Shown: positions 1 through 8,582, numbered from the stretch's first letter. The stretch is DNA of 42,421 nt from Streptomyces mexicanus (GCF_902506575.1 NZ_LR732544.1:4217046-4259466), one strand, 5' to 3'. Numbers and translations are program-made. Notes: generated by a model from the sequence alone, not told the origin.

Positions 1-38
1 GTGGGAGTGCTGTGCGGGGGCAGTGTGGGCGCAGTCAT
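1..38 (-). CDS. Start of a divergent gene, possibly A/G-specific adenine glycosylase (partial)
   Basis: Reading leftwards from an ATG at 38, the open frame gives MTAPTLPPHSTPT and runs off the window edge. A purine-rich GGAAG lies a few bases upstream of the ATG. Only about 12 codons are visible, so no domain can be seen. In streptomycetes, as I recall, mutY lies next to the disA/radA region and starts with a similar MTAP sequence; that is the only reason for the suggestion. It could equally be chance. Confidence 0.3.
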   Translation of the reverse strand, partial: MTAPTLPPHSTP

Positions 39-229
39 GGCGCTTCCGATCCTGCCACGGAGGAGTCGACGGCCGCGTCATCCGGCGCGGGCCGGTGTCG
101 TCGCGGACCGTGTCCGGGTGCTCACTCCACTCACAAGAGCGGTTTGCGGTACCGGTGTTGCCGAAATGATGATCCGGAAAAGTTGTGCTCGGCGCGGCGG
201 GTGGGGCGGGTGATGGCGGCGATCTCTCG

Positions 230-235
230 TACAGT
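230..235 (+). promoter_or_regulatory. -10 box (TACAGT) of a leaderless gene
   Basis: TACAGT is followed by six bases and then the GTG at 242, so transcription should begin at or next to the start codon. No convincing -35 box is seen. Confidence 0.5.
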
Positions 236-241
236 TTGGGC

Positions 242-1057
242 GTGGGATCTCTGCGCAATCCGGTCGGGCCGCTTCCCTCCTCCATCTACTGGCGACGGAG
301 GGTCGTCCTGCTGTCCGTGGTCGCTCTGGTGGCCCTGCTGATCGCCTGGGTCCTCACCTCGGGCGGCGGAGGCGGCGGTCACAAGAACAGCGGCGGCGCT
401 TCCGACGGCAAGCACCCCACCCCGTCCCCCATCACGCCGGGCCCGTCCCAGTCGGGCCCCGCGATCAGCCAACACCCCGGCGGGCGCGCCGAGTCCGGCG
501 GCGCGGGCTCCGGTTCGGACGACGCCTCGGGCCCCCCGGGTGCCTCGGGCGGGGACGGCTCCGCCGCCGGTTCCGGCTCCTCCGCCGGGGGTTCGGACAC
601 CGGCGACCAGGCCGGCGGCGTCGCCGGCGCGGCCCTGCCGGCCGGCTCCACGCTCCCCGACTGCACCGCCGGGACGGTCACGTTGAGCCTGCGCAGCGTG
701 CGCAACACCTACGCGCTCACCGAGACGCCCACCTTCCAGCTGGTCGCGAAGAACACCTCCGCCCACGACTGCAAGGTGGACTTCGGGCCGAAGGCCGCGG
801 TGGTGACGATCAACAAGGCGGACAGCACCACCCCCTACTGGTCGTCGGCGGACTGTCCGAAGACGGCCGGAAGCCGGCTGTACCGGGTGCCGGGCGGCAG
901 CTACGTCACCTACACGGTGCGCTGGGACCGCAAGCCGAGCGCTCCGCGGTGCGCGACGCCGCCGGCCGGATCGGCGGGCGCCGGAACGTACCTGGTGGAG
1001 GCGAAGGTGCCGGGGTACGGCAAGCTGCAGACGTCGTTCGTGCTGTCGGCGGACTGA
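242..1057 (+). CDS. Membrane-anchored secreted protein with a C-terminal beta domain, function unknown
   Basis: I place the start at GTG 242, not at an earlier ATG at 185, because TACAGT sits six bases before it and the protein then begins with a normal short cytoplasmic leader (GSLRNPVGPLPSSIYWRRR). The product is 271 aa. A single membrane segment follows at about residues 20-40 (VVLLSVVALVALLIAWVL). Then comes a Gly/Ser/Pro-rich linker to about residue 135. The last ~130 residues form a compact domain with four cysteines that looks like an Ig-like beta sandwich (pattern: TYALTETPTFQLVAKNTS, then TYLVEAKVPGYGKLQTSFVL). The N-in, C-out topology and the linker suggest an extracytoplasmic binding or sensing domain tethered to the membrane. 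It stands alone, followed by convergent disA. No catalytic motif is recognised. Confidence 0.8.
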   Translation: MGSLRNPVGPLPSSIYWRRRVVLLSVVALVALLIAWVLTSGGGGGGHKNSGGASDGKHPTPSPITPGPSQSGPAISQHPGGRAESGGAGSGSDDASGPPGASGGDGSAAGSGSSAGGSDTGDQAGGVAGAALPAGSTLPDCTAGTVTLSLRSVRNTYALTETPTFQLVAKNTSAHDCKVDFGPKAAVVTINKADSTTPYWSSADCPKTAGSRLYRVPGGSYVTYTVRWDRKPSAPRCATPPAGSAGAGTYLVEAKVPGYGKLQTSFVLSAD

Positions 1058-1113
1058 GCCGGGCGTCCCACCGTTACTGCCCGGGGGTCCGACCGTTCTG
1101 CCCGGGCGTCCGG
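1058..1113. repeat. 21-base direct repeat, 2.7 units
   Basis: Units start at 1058, 1079 and 1100, directly after the stop codon of the preceding gene. The shared core is GCCCGGGNGTCC(G)ACCGTT. A second short direct repeat, CGCACCGCAGGCG / CGTACCGCAGGCG, occurs further on in the same 205-base convergent gap. No clear hairpin terminator was found. Confidence 0.6.
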
Positions 1114-1262
1114 GACGTGGGTGCGGCGCCGGTGCGGGCGCGGGTGCGTACCGCAGGCGGACTTGAGGCCGTGCGGACGCGGTGTGTGTCGCAAGCCGGC
1201 ATGGGGCCGGTGCGGGTGCGGCGCGTACGCACCGCAGGCGCGCGGGGCGTGAGCGAGGCGCT

Positions 1263-2387
1263 CTAGACGTACCGTTCCAGGATCGACGACTCCGCCAGGC
1301 GGGACAGGCCCTCGCGGACGCTGCGGGCCCGGGCCTCGCCCACGCCGTCCACCGTCTGCAGGTCGTCCACGCTGGCCGCGAGCAGTTTCTGCAGGCCGCC
1401 GAAGTGCTCGACCAGGCGCTCGATGATCGCTCCGGGCAGCCGCGGCACCTTGGCCAGCAGGCGGAAGCCGCGCGGGGAGACCGCCGAGTCCAGCGCCTCG
1501 GGGGAGCCGGTGTAGCCCAGGGCGCGGGCGACGGTGGACATCTCCAGCAGTTCGGCGTGGGAGAGCTTGTCCAGTTCGGCGAGGGCCTCCTCGACCGTGC
1601 GGGAGCGCTTGGCCGTGGGCTCGGGGACGTAGTCCCGCACGACCAGTTCGCGTTCGGGCTCCACGCCCGCGATCAACTCGTCCAGCTGGAGCGCCAGGAG
1701 ACGGCCGTCGGTGCCCAGCTCCACCACGTACTCGGCGATCTCGGTGGCGATGCGGCGCACCATCTCCAGGCGCTGGGCGACCGCCGAGACGTCCCGGACC
1801 GTGACCAGGTCCTCGATCTCCAGCGCCGACAAGGTGCCCGCGACCTCGTCCAGGCGGAGCTTGTAGCGCTCCAGGGTGGCCAGGGCCTGGTTGGCGCGGG
1901 AGAGGATCGCCGCGGAGTCCTCCAGCACCCGGCGCTGCCCGTCGACGTACAGGGCGATCAGGCGCATGGACTGCGAGACGGAGACCACGGGGAAGCCGAC
2001 CTGCTTGCTGACGCGGTCCGCCGTGCGGTGCCGGGTGCCGGTCTCCTCGGTCGGGATCGTCGGGTCCGGGACCAGCTGCACGCCCGCCCGCAGGATCTTC
2101 GACAGGTCCGAGGACAGCACGATGCCGCCGTCCAGCTTGCACAGCTCGCGCAGCCGCGTCGCCGTGAACTCCACGTCCAGGACGAAACCGCCCGTGCACA
2201 TCGACTCCACGGTCTTGTCGGAGCCGAGCACGATCAGACCGCCGGTGTTGCCGCGCAGGACCCGCTCCAGGCCGTCCCGCAGGGCCGTGCCGGGCGCCAC
2301 GGCACTCAGGGAGGCGCGCATCAGGCCATCGGCGCCGGAACTCCCGCCGGACTTTCCGGGAGCTGCTGCCCGGTCGTTGGCTGCCAC
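1263..2387 (-). CDS. disA: DisA, diadenylate cyclase / DNA integrity scanning protein
   Basis: DisA condenses two ATP into the second messenger c-di-AMP and scans DNA for branched structures that inhibit it. The 374-aa length fits the family. The N-terminal DAC domain (about residues 25-155) shows the catalytic signature as LDGGIV (Asp86; the family usually has DGA) and the RHR motif (GTRHRTA, residues 117-123). The middle is helical. The C-terminus holds a helix-hairpin-helix DNA-binding motif ([19 protein letters not shown], about 344-362). The start is GTG 2387, supported by GGAGGAG four bases upstream. radA lies directly upstream on the same strand, 126 bases away, which is the usual pairing; in other bacteria RadA restrains DisA. 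c-di-AMP in Streptomyces affects osmotic balance and development. Confidence 0.97.
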   Translation of the reverse strand: MAANDRAAAPGKSGGSSGADGLMRASLSAVAPGTALRDGLERVLRGNTGGLIVLGSDKTVESMCTGGFVLDVEFTATRLRELCKLDGGIVLSSDLSKILRAGVQLVPDPTIPTEETGTRHRTADRVSKQVGFPVVSVSQSMRLIALYVDGQRRVLEDSAAILSRANQALATLERYKLRLDEVAGTLSALEIEDLVTVRDVSAVAQRLEMVRRIATEIAEYVVELGTDGRLLALQLDELIAGVEPERELVVRDYVPEPTAKRSRTVEEALAELDKLSHAELLEMSTVARALGYTGSPEALDSAVSPRGFRLLAKVPRLPGAIIERLVEHFGGLQKLLAASVDDLQTVDGVGEARARSVREGLSRLAESSILERYV

Positions 2388-2513
2388 TGCACTCCTCCGC
2401 TTTGAATGCTCGTTCGCCTCCGGGGCGCTCCTACGGGCTCACTCGTCGCAGGTTCTTCCGGCGCTCCCGTTTCGCACACTCGGTCGTACGGACGGGCGAG
2501 ACCAGGGCAAAGT

Positions 2514-3923
2514 CTACCGGCGGTCCTCCTGCTCCCGCGGGGCCTCTCGGCGACGCGAGCGCGGCAGGACCCGCAGCGCGTCCCCTATGTCGGCCACTTC
2601 CAGCACCTTCATCCCGGGCGGGATCTTCCCCGGGTCCCCGGGCACCAGGGCGTGCGTGAAGCCCAGGCGGTGGGCCTCCGCGAGGCGGCGCTGCACGCCC
2701 GTGACCCGTCTGACCTCACCCGCCAGACCCACCTCGCCGATCGCGACGAGGTTCTTCGGCAGCGGGGTGTCGCTCGCCGCCGACGCCAGCGCCAGGGCGA
2801 CGGCGAGATCGGCGGCCGGCTCGGACAGCTTCACGCCGCCGACCGTCGCCGAGTAGATGTCCCGCTTGCCCAGCGCGCTGATCCGGCCCCGCTGCTCCAG
2901 CACCGCGAGCATCATCGACACCCGGGAGGTCTCCAGGCCGGAGGTGGTGCGGCGGGGTGAGGGGATCTGGGAGTCGACGGTGAGCGCCTGCACCTCGGCG
3001 ACCAGCGGGCGGCGGCCCTCCAGGGTGACCGTCAGGCAGGTGCCGGGCACCGGCTCGGCCCGGCGGGTGAGGAACAGGCCGCTGGGGTCGGCCAGGCCCG
3101 TGATGCCCTCGTCGTGCAGCTCGAAGCAGCCCACCTCGTCCGTGGCGCCGTAGCGGTTCTTGACGCCGCGGACCAGGCGCAGCCGGGCGTGCCGGTCGCC
3201 CTCGAAGTGCAGGACGACGTCCACCAGGTGCTCCAGCAGGCGCGGGCCCGCGATCGCGCCGTCCTTGGTGACGTGGCCCACGAGCAGCGTGGACATGCCG
3301 CGTTCCTTGGAGGCGCGGATCAGCGCGCCGGCCACCTCGCGCACCTGGGCCATGCCGCCGGGCGCGCCGTCGATCTCGGGGGAGGCCACCGTCTGCACCG
3401 AGTCGAGGATCAGCAGCGAGGGCTTGACCGCGTCCAGGTGGCCGAGGACGGCGGACAGGTCCGTCTCGGCGGCGAGGTAGAGGTGGTCGTCGATGGCGCC
3501 GATGCGGTCGGCGCGCAGCCGGACCTGGCTCGCGGACTCCTCTCCCGTCACGTACAGCGTGCGGTGCTCGTCGTCGGCCGCCTTGGCGGCCACGTCCAGC
3601 AGCAGCGTGGACTTGCCGACGCCCGGCTCGCCCGCGAGGAGGACGACCGCGCCGGGCACGAGCCCGCCGCCGAGCACCCGGTCCAGCTCGGGCACCCCGG
3701 TGGAGCGGGCGGTGGCCTGGCGGCCGTCGACCTGGCCGATGGGCAGCGCGGAGGTGGTGACCCGGCCGGGCGTCGTCGTACGGACCGCGGGCGCGCCGTA
3801 CTCCTCGACCGTGCCCCAGGCCTGGCACTCGGGGCAGCGGCCGAGCCACTTGGCCGTCTGCCAGCCGCACTCCGTGCAGCGGTAGGACGGGCGGTCCTTG
3901 GTGGTCTTGGTACGGGCAGCCAT
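2514..3923 (-). CDS. radA: RadA, DNA repair/recombination ATPase
   Basis: RadA is a RecA-like hexameric helicase that drives branch migration and helps process recombination intermediates. The 469-aa protein has, in order: a C4 zinc finger (Cys16, 19, 30, 33: CTECG...CPECQAW), a RecA-type ATPase with Walker A GEPGVGKST at 98-106, a Walker B strand (LLILDSVQT), the RadA-specific KNRYG motif (family consensus KNRFG), and a C-terminal Lon-protease-like domain lacking protease function. The start is set at ATG 3923, because TACGGT (3936-3931, minus strand) lies seven bases before it and the zinc finger then sits at the normal distance from the N-terminus; the frame stays open upstream but that part is low-complexity. 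It likely reads on into disA, 126 bases downstream. Confidence 0.97.
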   Translation of the reverse strand: MAARTKTTKDRPSYRCTECGWQTAKWLGRCPECQAWGTVEEYGAPAVRTTTPGRVTTSALPIGQVDGRQATARSTGVPELDRVLGGGLVPGAVVLLAGEPGVGKSTLLLDVAAKAADDEHRTLYVTGEESASQVRLRADRIGAIDDHLYLAAETDLSAVLGHLDAVKPSLLILDSVQTVASPEIDGAPGGMAQVREVAGALIRASKERGMSTLLVGHVTKDGAIAGPRLLEHLVDVVLHFEGDRHARLRLVRGVKNRYGATDEVGCFELHDEGITGLADPSGLFLTRRAEPVPGTCLTVTLEGRRPLVAEVQALTVDSQIPSPRRTTSGLETSRVSMMLAVLEQRGRISALGKRDIYSATVGGVKLSEPAADLAVALALASAASDTPLPKNLVAIGEVGLAGEVRRVTGVQRRLAEAHRLGFTHALVPGDPGKIPPGMKVLEVADIGDALRVLPRSRRREAPREQEDRR

Positions 3924-4231
3924 GGGGGAAACCGTAGCCGCCGCCACTGACAACCCCGCCGGCCGCGGGCACTGCACCGGCGGCCGCGGGCACCACGACA
4001 CGGCCGGTCGCGGTGCGGGCGACGCCGTTGCCGGAGCCCGGCGCCCAGCCACCCAGCCACCCGGTCGCCCGGTCACCCGGTCGCACGGTCGTCCCGGTCA
4101 CCCGGACGGAATACAGTCATCCGTTTATCCGGAAGGCTGCCATCCCCTTATGAGGGATCGTTTCACCCGTATGGATTAAAACAGCGCAACGGGGAAGAAC
4201 GGGCGATCGCTCGCCGCCTACGGTCGCACGG
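3924..4231. other. Divergent promoter region between radA and the BACON protein gene
   Basis: The radA side carries a -10 box, TACGGT, on the minus strand at 3936-3931. The stretch 4045-4105 is a run of short, imperfect CCGGTC/CACCCGG repeats. From 4105 to 4200 the sequence is AT-richer than its surroundings (GGAATACAGT, CCCTTATGAGG, TGGATTAAAACAG), suggesting further promoter or regulator sites. The plus-strand -10 box of the next gene is TACGGT at 4219-4224. No small gene is supported here. Confidence 0.5.
4219..4224 (+). promoter_or_regulatory. -10 box (TACGGT) of a leaderless gene
   Basis: The hexamer is followed by exactly seven bases and then GTG 4232. This spacing favours GTG 4232 over the adjacent ATG 4235 as the start. 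Confidence 0.5.
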
Positions 4232-5830
4232 GTGATGAGCAGCAGTCCGGAGACCTCGACCCGCACGACCGGCGCGCACCGGGCGCACCGCGAGGCGCGC
4301 GACCGCGCTGCCGCGCACGCCTTGGCGCGGCGCTCGCCGGCGCCCTACGAGCCGTATCTCGACGGCCTGTTCACCTACTGCCTGTCCGTGCTGTGCGACC
4401 ACGACGAGGCCGTCGCCGCCCTCGCGGACGCCCTCGTGCTCGCCGAACGGCGCGGGCAGCGCCTCGCCCCGAGCCCGGCCGACCGGCGCGCCTGGCTGTA
4501 CGCGCTGGCCCGCTGGTCGTGCCTGCGCAAACTGGCCGACGCCAAGCGCAGACGCCGGGCCACGCACGCCGCCGGCCGACCGAGCGCCGGCCGACCGAGC
4601 GCCGGCCGACCGGGCGGCGACCGGCAGGACCGGTCCGGGGACGCCACCCCCGCGTCCCCGCCCGAAGACGTCCAGCAGGAACGGCAGCGCGAACTCGCCC
4701 GGCTCGCCTGGCCCGAGGCCGCCGGCACCAGCCCCGAGCAGCGCGAGGCGCTCGAACTCGCCGTCCGCCACCAACTCGCCGCCCACGAGGTCGCCGCCGT
4801 CCTCGGCACGCACCTGGCCGCCACCCGCGAACTGCTCGCCTCCGCGGCGTGCGAGGTGGAACGCACCCGCGCGGCGCTCGCCGTCGCCGAGACCGGCGGC
4901 TGTCCGGGCGTGGCCGCGCTCACCGGCGACAGCCGGCTCGTGCTCAGCCCCGCGCTGCGGCGCGAACTCGTCCGGCACGTCGACGACTGCCCGCGCTGCC
5001 GCCGCAGCGCCGAGCGCGCGGTGCCCGGCCGCTGGCCCGGCGCCTCGGTCACCCCCGCCGAACTGCCCGTGCTCCAGGCGCCCCGCGCGGCCCTGCACGC
5101 CGCCCTGGCGCACCACCCGCGCGCGCGGGCCGCCGCCCCGCGCTTCGACCGGCGGGGCTATCCCATGGATCCCAAGGACCGGGCCGCGCGCCGGGACCGG
5201 CTGCGCGCACGCGCCGTCACCACGACGGTCGTCGCCACCGTGGTCGCCGCCCCGGTGCTCGCCCTGTGGGCCGCCTACCGCGGCACCCCGACCGGCGAGG
5301 GGCAGGGCGGCCCGTCCGCCGCCGCGCGCGAGTCGCCCGGCTCCGGTGCCCTGAGCGGGGACGAGGCCGGCGGCTACCAGAACACCGGCAACGACACCGG
5401 CAGCGGCGCCGCGCCCGACGCCGGGCGCAGCGGCAACGGCGCCGTGCACGACGTGTCCGTGCAGGTCACCGGTGTGGCGGACGCCGGTCACGGCGCCGGC
5501 CGTCTCACCGTGACCGCCACCGGCACCGGCGACACCACCTTCGTCACCCTGACCGCCTCCGGGGCCGCGCCGGTCCACTGGTCGGCGACGACGGGGGCGG
5601 CGTGGCTGTACCTGAGCCGCTCGTCGGGCACCCTCCAACCGGGCACCTCGACGACGATCCGGGTGTACGTCGATCCGCTGCGCGAGCCCTCCGGCCCCTG
5701 GCGCGCGTCGGTCGCGATCAGCCCGGCCGGCGCGGTGGTCACCATCAGCGGCTACGGCACGGCGCCCGGCGCCTCCCGCCCCGCCCACCGGGTCACCCCG
5801 CCCCAGGGCCGCGGCCCTGGGGCGGGGTGA
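4232..5830 (+). CDS. Sigma-like / zinc-finger / membrane / BACON-domain protein; 3' end probably corrupted
   Basis: The protein as it stands is 532 aa. Residues ~37-107 resemble a sigma-70 region 2 (YEPYLDGLFTYCLSVLCDHDEAVAALADALV...), and ~155-212 resemble a region 4-like helical part. His249-Cys253-Cys256 (HVDDCPRC) form the H-x3-C-x2-C pattern of anti-sigma zinc fingers. A membrane helix lies at ~329-349. After a Gly/Asn-rich linker, a BACON-type beta domain (~440-512; WSATTGAAWLYLSRSSGTL) is predicted outside the cell; such domains are usually linked to carbohydrate or adhesion roles. So a cytoplasmic sigma/anti-sigma-like part is fused to an outside sensor-like part. The last 15 codons and the stop lie inside a 56-base perfect palindrome (5784-5839). 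An in-frame Pro/Thr-rich tail without a head of its own lies at 5929-6036 in another frame and is probably the true C-terminus. Confidence 0.75.
   Translation: MMSSSPETSTRTTGAHRAHREARDRAAAHALARRSPAPYEPYLDGLFTYCLSVLCDHDEAVAALADALVLAERRGQRLAPSPADRRAWLYALARWSCLRKLADAKRRRRATHAAGRPSAGRPSAGRPGGDRQDRSGDATPASPPEDVQQERQRELARLAWPEAAGTSPEQREALELAVRHQLAAHEVAAVLGTHLAATRELLASAACEVERTRAALAVAETGGCPGVAALTGDSRLVLSPALRRELVRHVDDCPRCRRSAERAVPGRWPGASVTPAELPVLQAPRAALHAALAHHPRARAAAPRFDRRGYPMDPKDRAARRDRLRARAVTTTVVATVVAAPVLALWAAYRGTPTGEGQGGPSAAARESPGSGALSGDEAGGYQNTGNDTGSGAAPDAGRSGNGAVHDVSVQVTGVADAGHGAGRLTVTATGTGDTTFVTLTASGAAPVHWSATTGAAWLYLSRSSGTLQPGTSTTIRVYVDPLREPSGPWRASVAISPAGAVVTISGYGTAPGASRPAHRVTPPQGRGPGAG
4571..4615 (+). 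repeat. Three tandem 15-base repeats inside the gene
   Basis: The unit GCCGGCCGACCGAGC occurs at 4571, 4586 and 4601 (the last copy ends GGGC). It encodes AGRPS, AGRPS, AGRPG in the linker between the two sigma-like helical parts. Repeat number may vary between strains. Confidence 0.85.
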
Positions 5831-5839
5831 CCCGGTGGG
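5784..5839. terminator. 56-base perfect palindrome with no loop
   Basis: The two 28-base arms are exact reverse complements, centred between 5811 and 5812 (centre CCG/CGG). The palindrome contains the stop codon of the preceding gene. It could act as a very strong terminator, but a long, loop-free, perfect palindrome inside coding sequence is also what fold-back or contig-end artefacts produce. AT-rich sequence foreign to the context follows immediately. Confidence 0.6.
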
Positions 5840-6158
5840 TTAGACATAAGGGAGTATTAAGGATGAGGCCGACGGCACTGCAATGAAACTGCGGGACAGG
5901 AGTCGCCGCAAGCGCCAGAGTTGTATAGGGGGCAGGCAGCACGCCGTCACCCACCCCCGACACGCCCTCTCCGGACCCGGGCACCTCCACGCCGCCGGCC
6001 GACGACAGCGGCGCGCCGACCCCGACGGCCGGCTAGCCGCCGTTCGTCCTCGGGGAGGCTGTTCGGGGCAGGCCGCGGACGGATCGGCCGCTGGGCGGGG
6101 ACCCTCGGCGGCCCGCCACCGTGCTCAGGCCGCCATCGCGCTCAGGCCGCCACCGTGC
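5831..6158. other. Gap with AT-rich odd segment and an orphan protein tail
   Basis: Positions 5840-5930 are strikingly AT-rich and purine-rich for this genome (TTAGACATAAGGGAGTATTAAGG, read in two parts) and show no gene. From about 5929 normal composition returns. From 6115 to 6165, short GCTCAGGCCG / GTGCTCAGG repeats precede the convergent gene's stop codon. I see no promoter or RNA gene. Confidence 0.5.
5929..6036 (+). pseudogene. Orphan Pro/Thr-rich C-terminal fragment
   Basis: This frame reads GAGSTPSPTPDTPSPDPG, then TSTPPADDSGAPTPTAG and a TAG stop. It is typical of the low-complexity C-terminal tails of streptomycete surface proteins. It has no start codon or ribosome-binding site, and a stop lies just upstream at 5926. 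The simplest reading is that it is the real end of the BACON protein, thrown out of frame by the odd segment 5784-5928. Confidence 0.45.
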
Positions 6159-7076
6159 TCAGGCCGGATCCGCGGGACGCGCCGGACGCGCCGGGTCCGC
6201 CGGATGCGGCGCCACCAGCGGCAGCTGCGAGGCCAGGCGCGCCTCGCACAGCTCGACCAGGCGGTCGTAGCCGGCCTTGCCCATCAGCTCGGTCAGTTCC
6301 GCCCGGTAGGAGACGTACACCGGCTCGCCCGCGCCGTGCGCCGACGTCGCCGACGTGCACCACCAGTGCAGGTCGTGCCCGCCGGGGCCCCAGCCGCGCC
6401 GGTCGTACTCGCCGATCGACACCTGCAGCACCCGCGTGTCGTCGGGCCGGTCGATCCACTCGAACGTCCGCCGGATCGGCAGCTGCCAGCACACGTCCGG
6501 CTTGGTCTCCAGCGGCTCGCGGCCCTCCTTCAGCGCCAGGATGTGCAGCGAGCAGCCCATGCCGCCGGGGAAGCCGGGCCGGTTCTGGAAGATGCACGAC
6601 CCCTGGAAGGGACGGGTCTGCCGGGACCCCTCCTCGTCCTCGGTCACCCAGCCGTGCTTCGTGCCCTCGGCGTGGTTCTGCCAGATGTCCGGGGTCAGCC
6701 TGGCGACGTGCTCGGCCACCCGCTGCTCGTCGTCCTCGTCGGAGAAGTGGGCGCCCAGCGTGCAGCAGCCGTCGTCCGCGCGGCCCGCCTGGATGCCCTG
6801 GCAGCCGCTGCCGAAGATGCAGTTCCAGCGGGAGGTGAGCCAGGTCAGATCGCAGCGGAAGACCTGCTCGTCGTCCGCCGGGTCCGGGAACTCCACCCAC
6901 GCGCGCGGGAAGTCGAGCCCCTTCTCGTCGGGCTCGTCGGACACGCGGGGCCCGCCGGAGTCCGGGGCCCGCTTCGGCGCGGGCAGCGGCGTCGCGGCGT
7001 CCGCCGAGCCGGCCGGCTTACCGGCTTTATCCGTTTTGCCAGCTTTTTCGAACTTCGCCTTTTTCGTCTTTGGCAC
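6159..7076 (-). CDS. Conserved Cys-rich actinobacterial protein (Rv0495c-like)
   Basis: The start is GTG 7076: TACCCT (7088-7083, minus strand) lies six bases before it, and the protein then begins with a Lys-rich tail ([19 protein letters not shown]). The product is 305 aa, with no signal peptide or membrane segment. The core has clustered cysteines (C75, C86, C92, C104, C105) and further cysteines in [17 protein letters not shown] and CWQLPIRR, suggesting a metal-binding site. By gene order it looks like the homologue of mycobacterial Rv0495c, which also lies beside a Ppx/GppA gene; that is from memory. It is divergent from the phosphatase gene. The function is unknown. Confidence 0.85.
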   Translation of the reverse strand: MPKTKKAKFEKAGKTDKAGKPAGSADAATPLPAPKRAPDSGGPRVSDEPDEKGLDFPRAWVEFPDPADDEQVFRCDLTWLTSRWNCIFGSGCQGIQAGRADDGCCTLGAHFSDEDDEQRVAEHVARLTPDIWQNHAEGTKHGWVTEDEEGSRQTRPFQGSCIFQNRPGFPGGMGCSLHILALKEGREPLETKPDVCWQLPIRRTFEWIDRPDDTRVLQVSIGEYDRRGWGPGGHDLHWWCTSATSAHGAGEPVYVSYRAELTELMGKAGYDRLVELCEARLASQLPLVAPHPADPARPARPADPA

Positions 7077-7082
7077 GCGTCC

Positions 7083-7088
7083 AGGGTA
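7083..7088 (-). promoter_or_regulatory. -10 box (TACCCT) of a leaderless gene
   Basis: On the minus strand TACCCT is followed by GGACGC and then GTG 7076, a six-base spacing. Confidence 0.5.
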
Positions 7089-7183
7089 AGACGCCCGCCA
7101 CCTCGGGCGGGACCGCCCGGAACCCGTCGTCCGAACCTGTCGTCCGACCCGCCGCCCGGAACCGAGTCCGGTCCCCGCCTGGC

Positions 7184-7275
7184 CCGCGCCCGGTCCTCCC
7201 ATCCCGGTCCGGTCCTCGTCCCGTCCGCGCCCGGTCCTCGTCCGGTCCGCGCCCGGTCCTCATCCCGTCCCGCCG
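7184..7275. repeat. Imperfect ~22-base direct repeats between divergent genes
   Basis: The core CCGCGCCCGGTCCTC occurs at 7184, 7225 and 7247, with a partial copy (GTCCGGTCCTC) at 7207. The copies at 7225 and 7247 are 22 bases apart. The block sits upstream of the phosphatase promoter. Confidence 0.65.
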
Positions 7276-7310
7276 GTCCGCGTACGGTCCGCATGCGGGC
7301 CCGGTGGCAG

Positions 7311-7316
7311 TAGCGT
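7311..7316 (+). promoter_or_regulatory. -10 box (TAGCGT) of a leaderless gene
   Basis: TAGCGT is followed by seven bases and then ATG 7324. Confidence 0.5.
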
Positions 7317-7323
7317 TCCCTCC

Positions 7324-8256
7324 ATGAGACTCGGTGTCCTGGACGTGGGTTCGAACACGGTGCATCTGCTGGTGGTCGACGCGCACCCCGGCGCGCGCCC
7401 GCTGCCCGCCCACTCCCACAAGGCGGAGCTGCGGCTCGCCCAGCTCCTCGACGAGGAGGGGGCGATCGGCGCCCAGGGCGTCGACCGGCTCGTGGCCGTG
7501 CTGCGCGAGGCGCTCCAGGCCGCCGAGGACAAGGGCGTGGAGGATCTGCTGCCGTTCGCGACGTCCGCCGTGCGCGAGGCAGGCAACGCCGACGACGTCC
7601 TCGCGCGCGTGCAGGCCGAGACGGGCGTACGGCTGCAGGTGCTCAGCGGCGAGGAGGAGGCCCGGCTCACCTTCCTGGCCGCCCGCCGCTGGTTCGGCTG
7701 GTCCGCCGGAAAACTGCTGGTCCTGGACATCGGCGGCGGCTCCCTGGAGATCGCCTACGGCATCGACGAGGAGCCGGACGCCGCCGTGTCGCTGCCGCTG
7801 GGCGCGGGCCGCCTCACCGCGGGCTGGCTGCCGGGGGATCCGCCCGACCCGGAGGACGTCAGGGCACTGCGCCGCCATGTGCGCACGGAGATCGCACGGA
7901 CGGTGGGCGACTTCAGCCGCCTGGGCGCCCCCGACCACGTGGTCGCCACCTCCAAGACGTTCAAGCAGCTCGCCCGCATCGCCGGCGCGGCGCGCTCGGC
8001 CGAGGGCCTGTACGTGCAGCGGGAACTGAAACGGGAGTCCCTGGAGGCCTGGGTGCCGCGCCTGGCCGCCATGACCGCCGACGAGCGCGCCGAGCTCCCC
8101 GGCGTCTCCGACGGCCGCGCGGGCCAGCTGGTGGCCGGCGCCCTGGTCGCCGAGGCCGCGATGGACCTGTTCGGCGTGGAACGGCTGGAGATCTGCCCGT
8201 GGGCCCTGCGCGAGGGAGTGATCCTCCGGCGCCTGGACCACATGGAGACGTCGTAG
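7324..8256 (+). CDS. ppx: Ppx/GppA family exopolyphosphatase
   Basis: This family belongs to the actin-like ATPase (ASKHA) fold and hydrolyses polyphosphate or pppGpp. The 310-aa protein shows the phosphate-1 loop near the N-terminus ([11 protein letters not shown], residues 7-17) and the phosphate-2 loop DIGGGSLEI (135-143). It is the short, two-domain form without the C-terminal HD domain, as in actinobacterial PPX1 proteins (compare Rv0496). The start is ATG 7324, placed by the -10 box seven bases upstream; no ribosome-binding site is present. The stop codon lies inside the first unit of a repeat array (8251-8510). The adjoining TIM-barrel isomerase gene is also its neighbour in mycobacteria, as I recall. 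Which substrate it prefers cannot be told from sequence. Confidence 0.93.
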   Translation: MRLGVLDVGSNTVHLLVVDAHPGARPLPAHSHKAELRLAQLLDEEGAIGAQGVDRLVAVLREALQAAEDKGVEDLLPFATSAVREAGNADDVLARVQAETGVRLQVLSGEEEARLTFLAARRWFGWSAGKLLVLDIGGGSLEIAYGIDEEPDAAVSLPLGAGRLTAGWLPGDPPDPEDVRALRRHVRTEIARTVGDFSRLGAPDHVVATSKTFKQLARIAGAARSAEGLYVQRELKRESLEAWVPRLAAMTADERAELPGVSDGRAGQLVAGALVAEAAMDLFGVERLEICPWALREGVILRRLDHMETS

Positions 8257-8510
8257 GGCACGCGCCCCGCAAGGTCGTAGGGCATGCGCCCCGCAGGTGC
8301 GTCAGGCGCGCGTCCTCACAGGTTCGCAAGGGCGTCCGCCCCGCAGGTTCGTCAGCGTGCGTCCCACAGGTTCGTCAGCGTGCGTCCCACAGGTTCGTCA
8401 GCGTGCGTCCTCACAGGTTCGCAAGGGCGTCCGCCCCGCAGGTTCGTCAGCGTGCGTCCCACAGGTTCGCAAGGGCGTCCGCCCCGCCCGTTCGCAAGGC
8501 GTCCGCCCCG
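8251..8510. repeat. Minisatellite of eleven 23-25-base units
   Basis: Two units of TCGTAGGGCAYGCGCCCCGC type (8251, 8275) start at the stop codon of the phosphatase gene. Nine units follow at 8294, 8319, 8344, 8367, 8390, 8414, 8439, 8462 and 8487. They are of two kinds: A, core CAGGTTCGTCAGCGTGCGTC; and B, core CAGGTTCGCAAGGGCGTCC. The order is A-like, B, A, A, A, B, A, B, B-like. There are no unique spacers, so it is not CRISPR. The rest of this gap (8511-8595) holds the promoter of the next gene. Open frames through the array are not real genes. Confidence 0.9.
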
Positions 8511-8582
8511 CGGGGACCCGCGCCCGTCCATGACGAACACCACAACCGTCCACAGGCCCCCGCACCCGCCCACGGCACCCCG

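Noticed and set aside
185..241. ATG 185 as start of the first membrane-anchored protein
   Set aside because: The extra 19 residues are Gly-rich and precede the -10 box; GTG 242 fits better.
910..2199. Arg/Gly-rich open frame overlapping disA on the same strand
   Set aside because: It is out of frame with disA, and composition is that of a GC-rich shadow frame.
8294..8510. CRISPR-like array
   Set aside because: Repeats are contiguous, with no unique spacers, and no cas genes are near.
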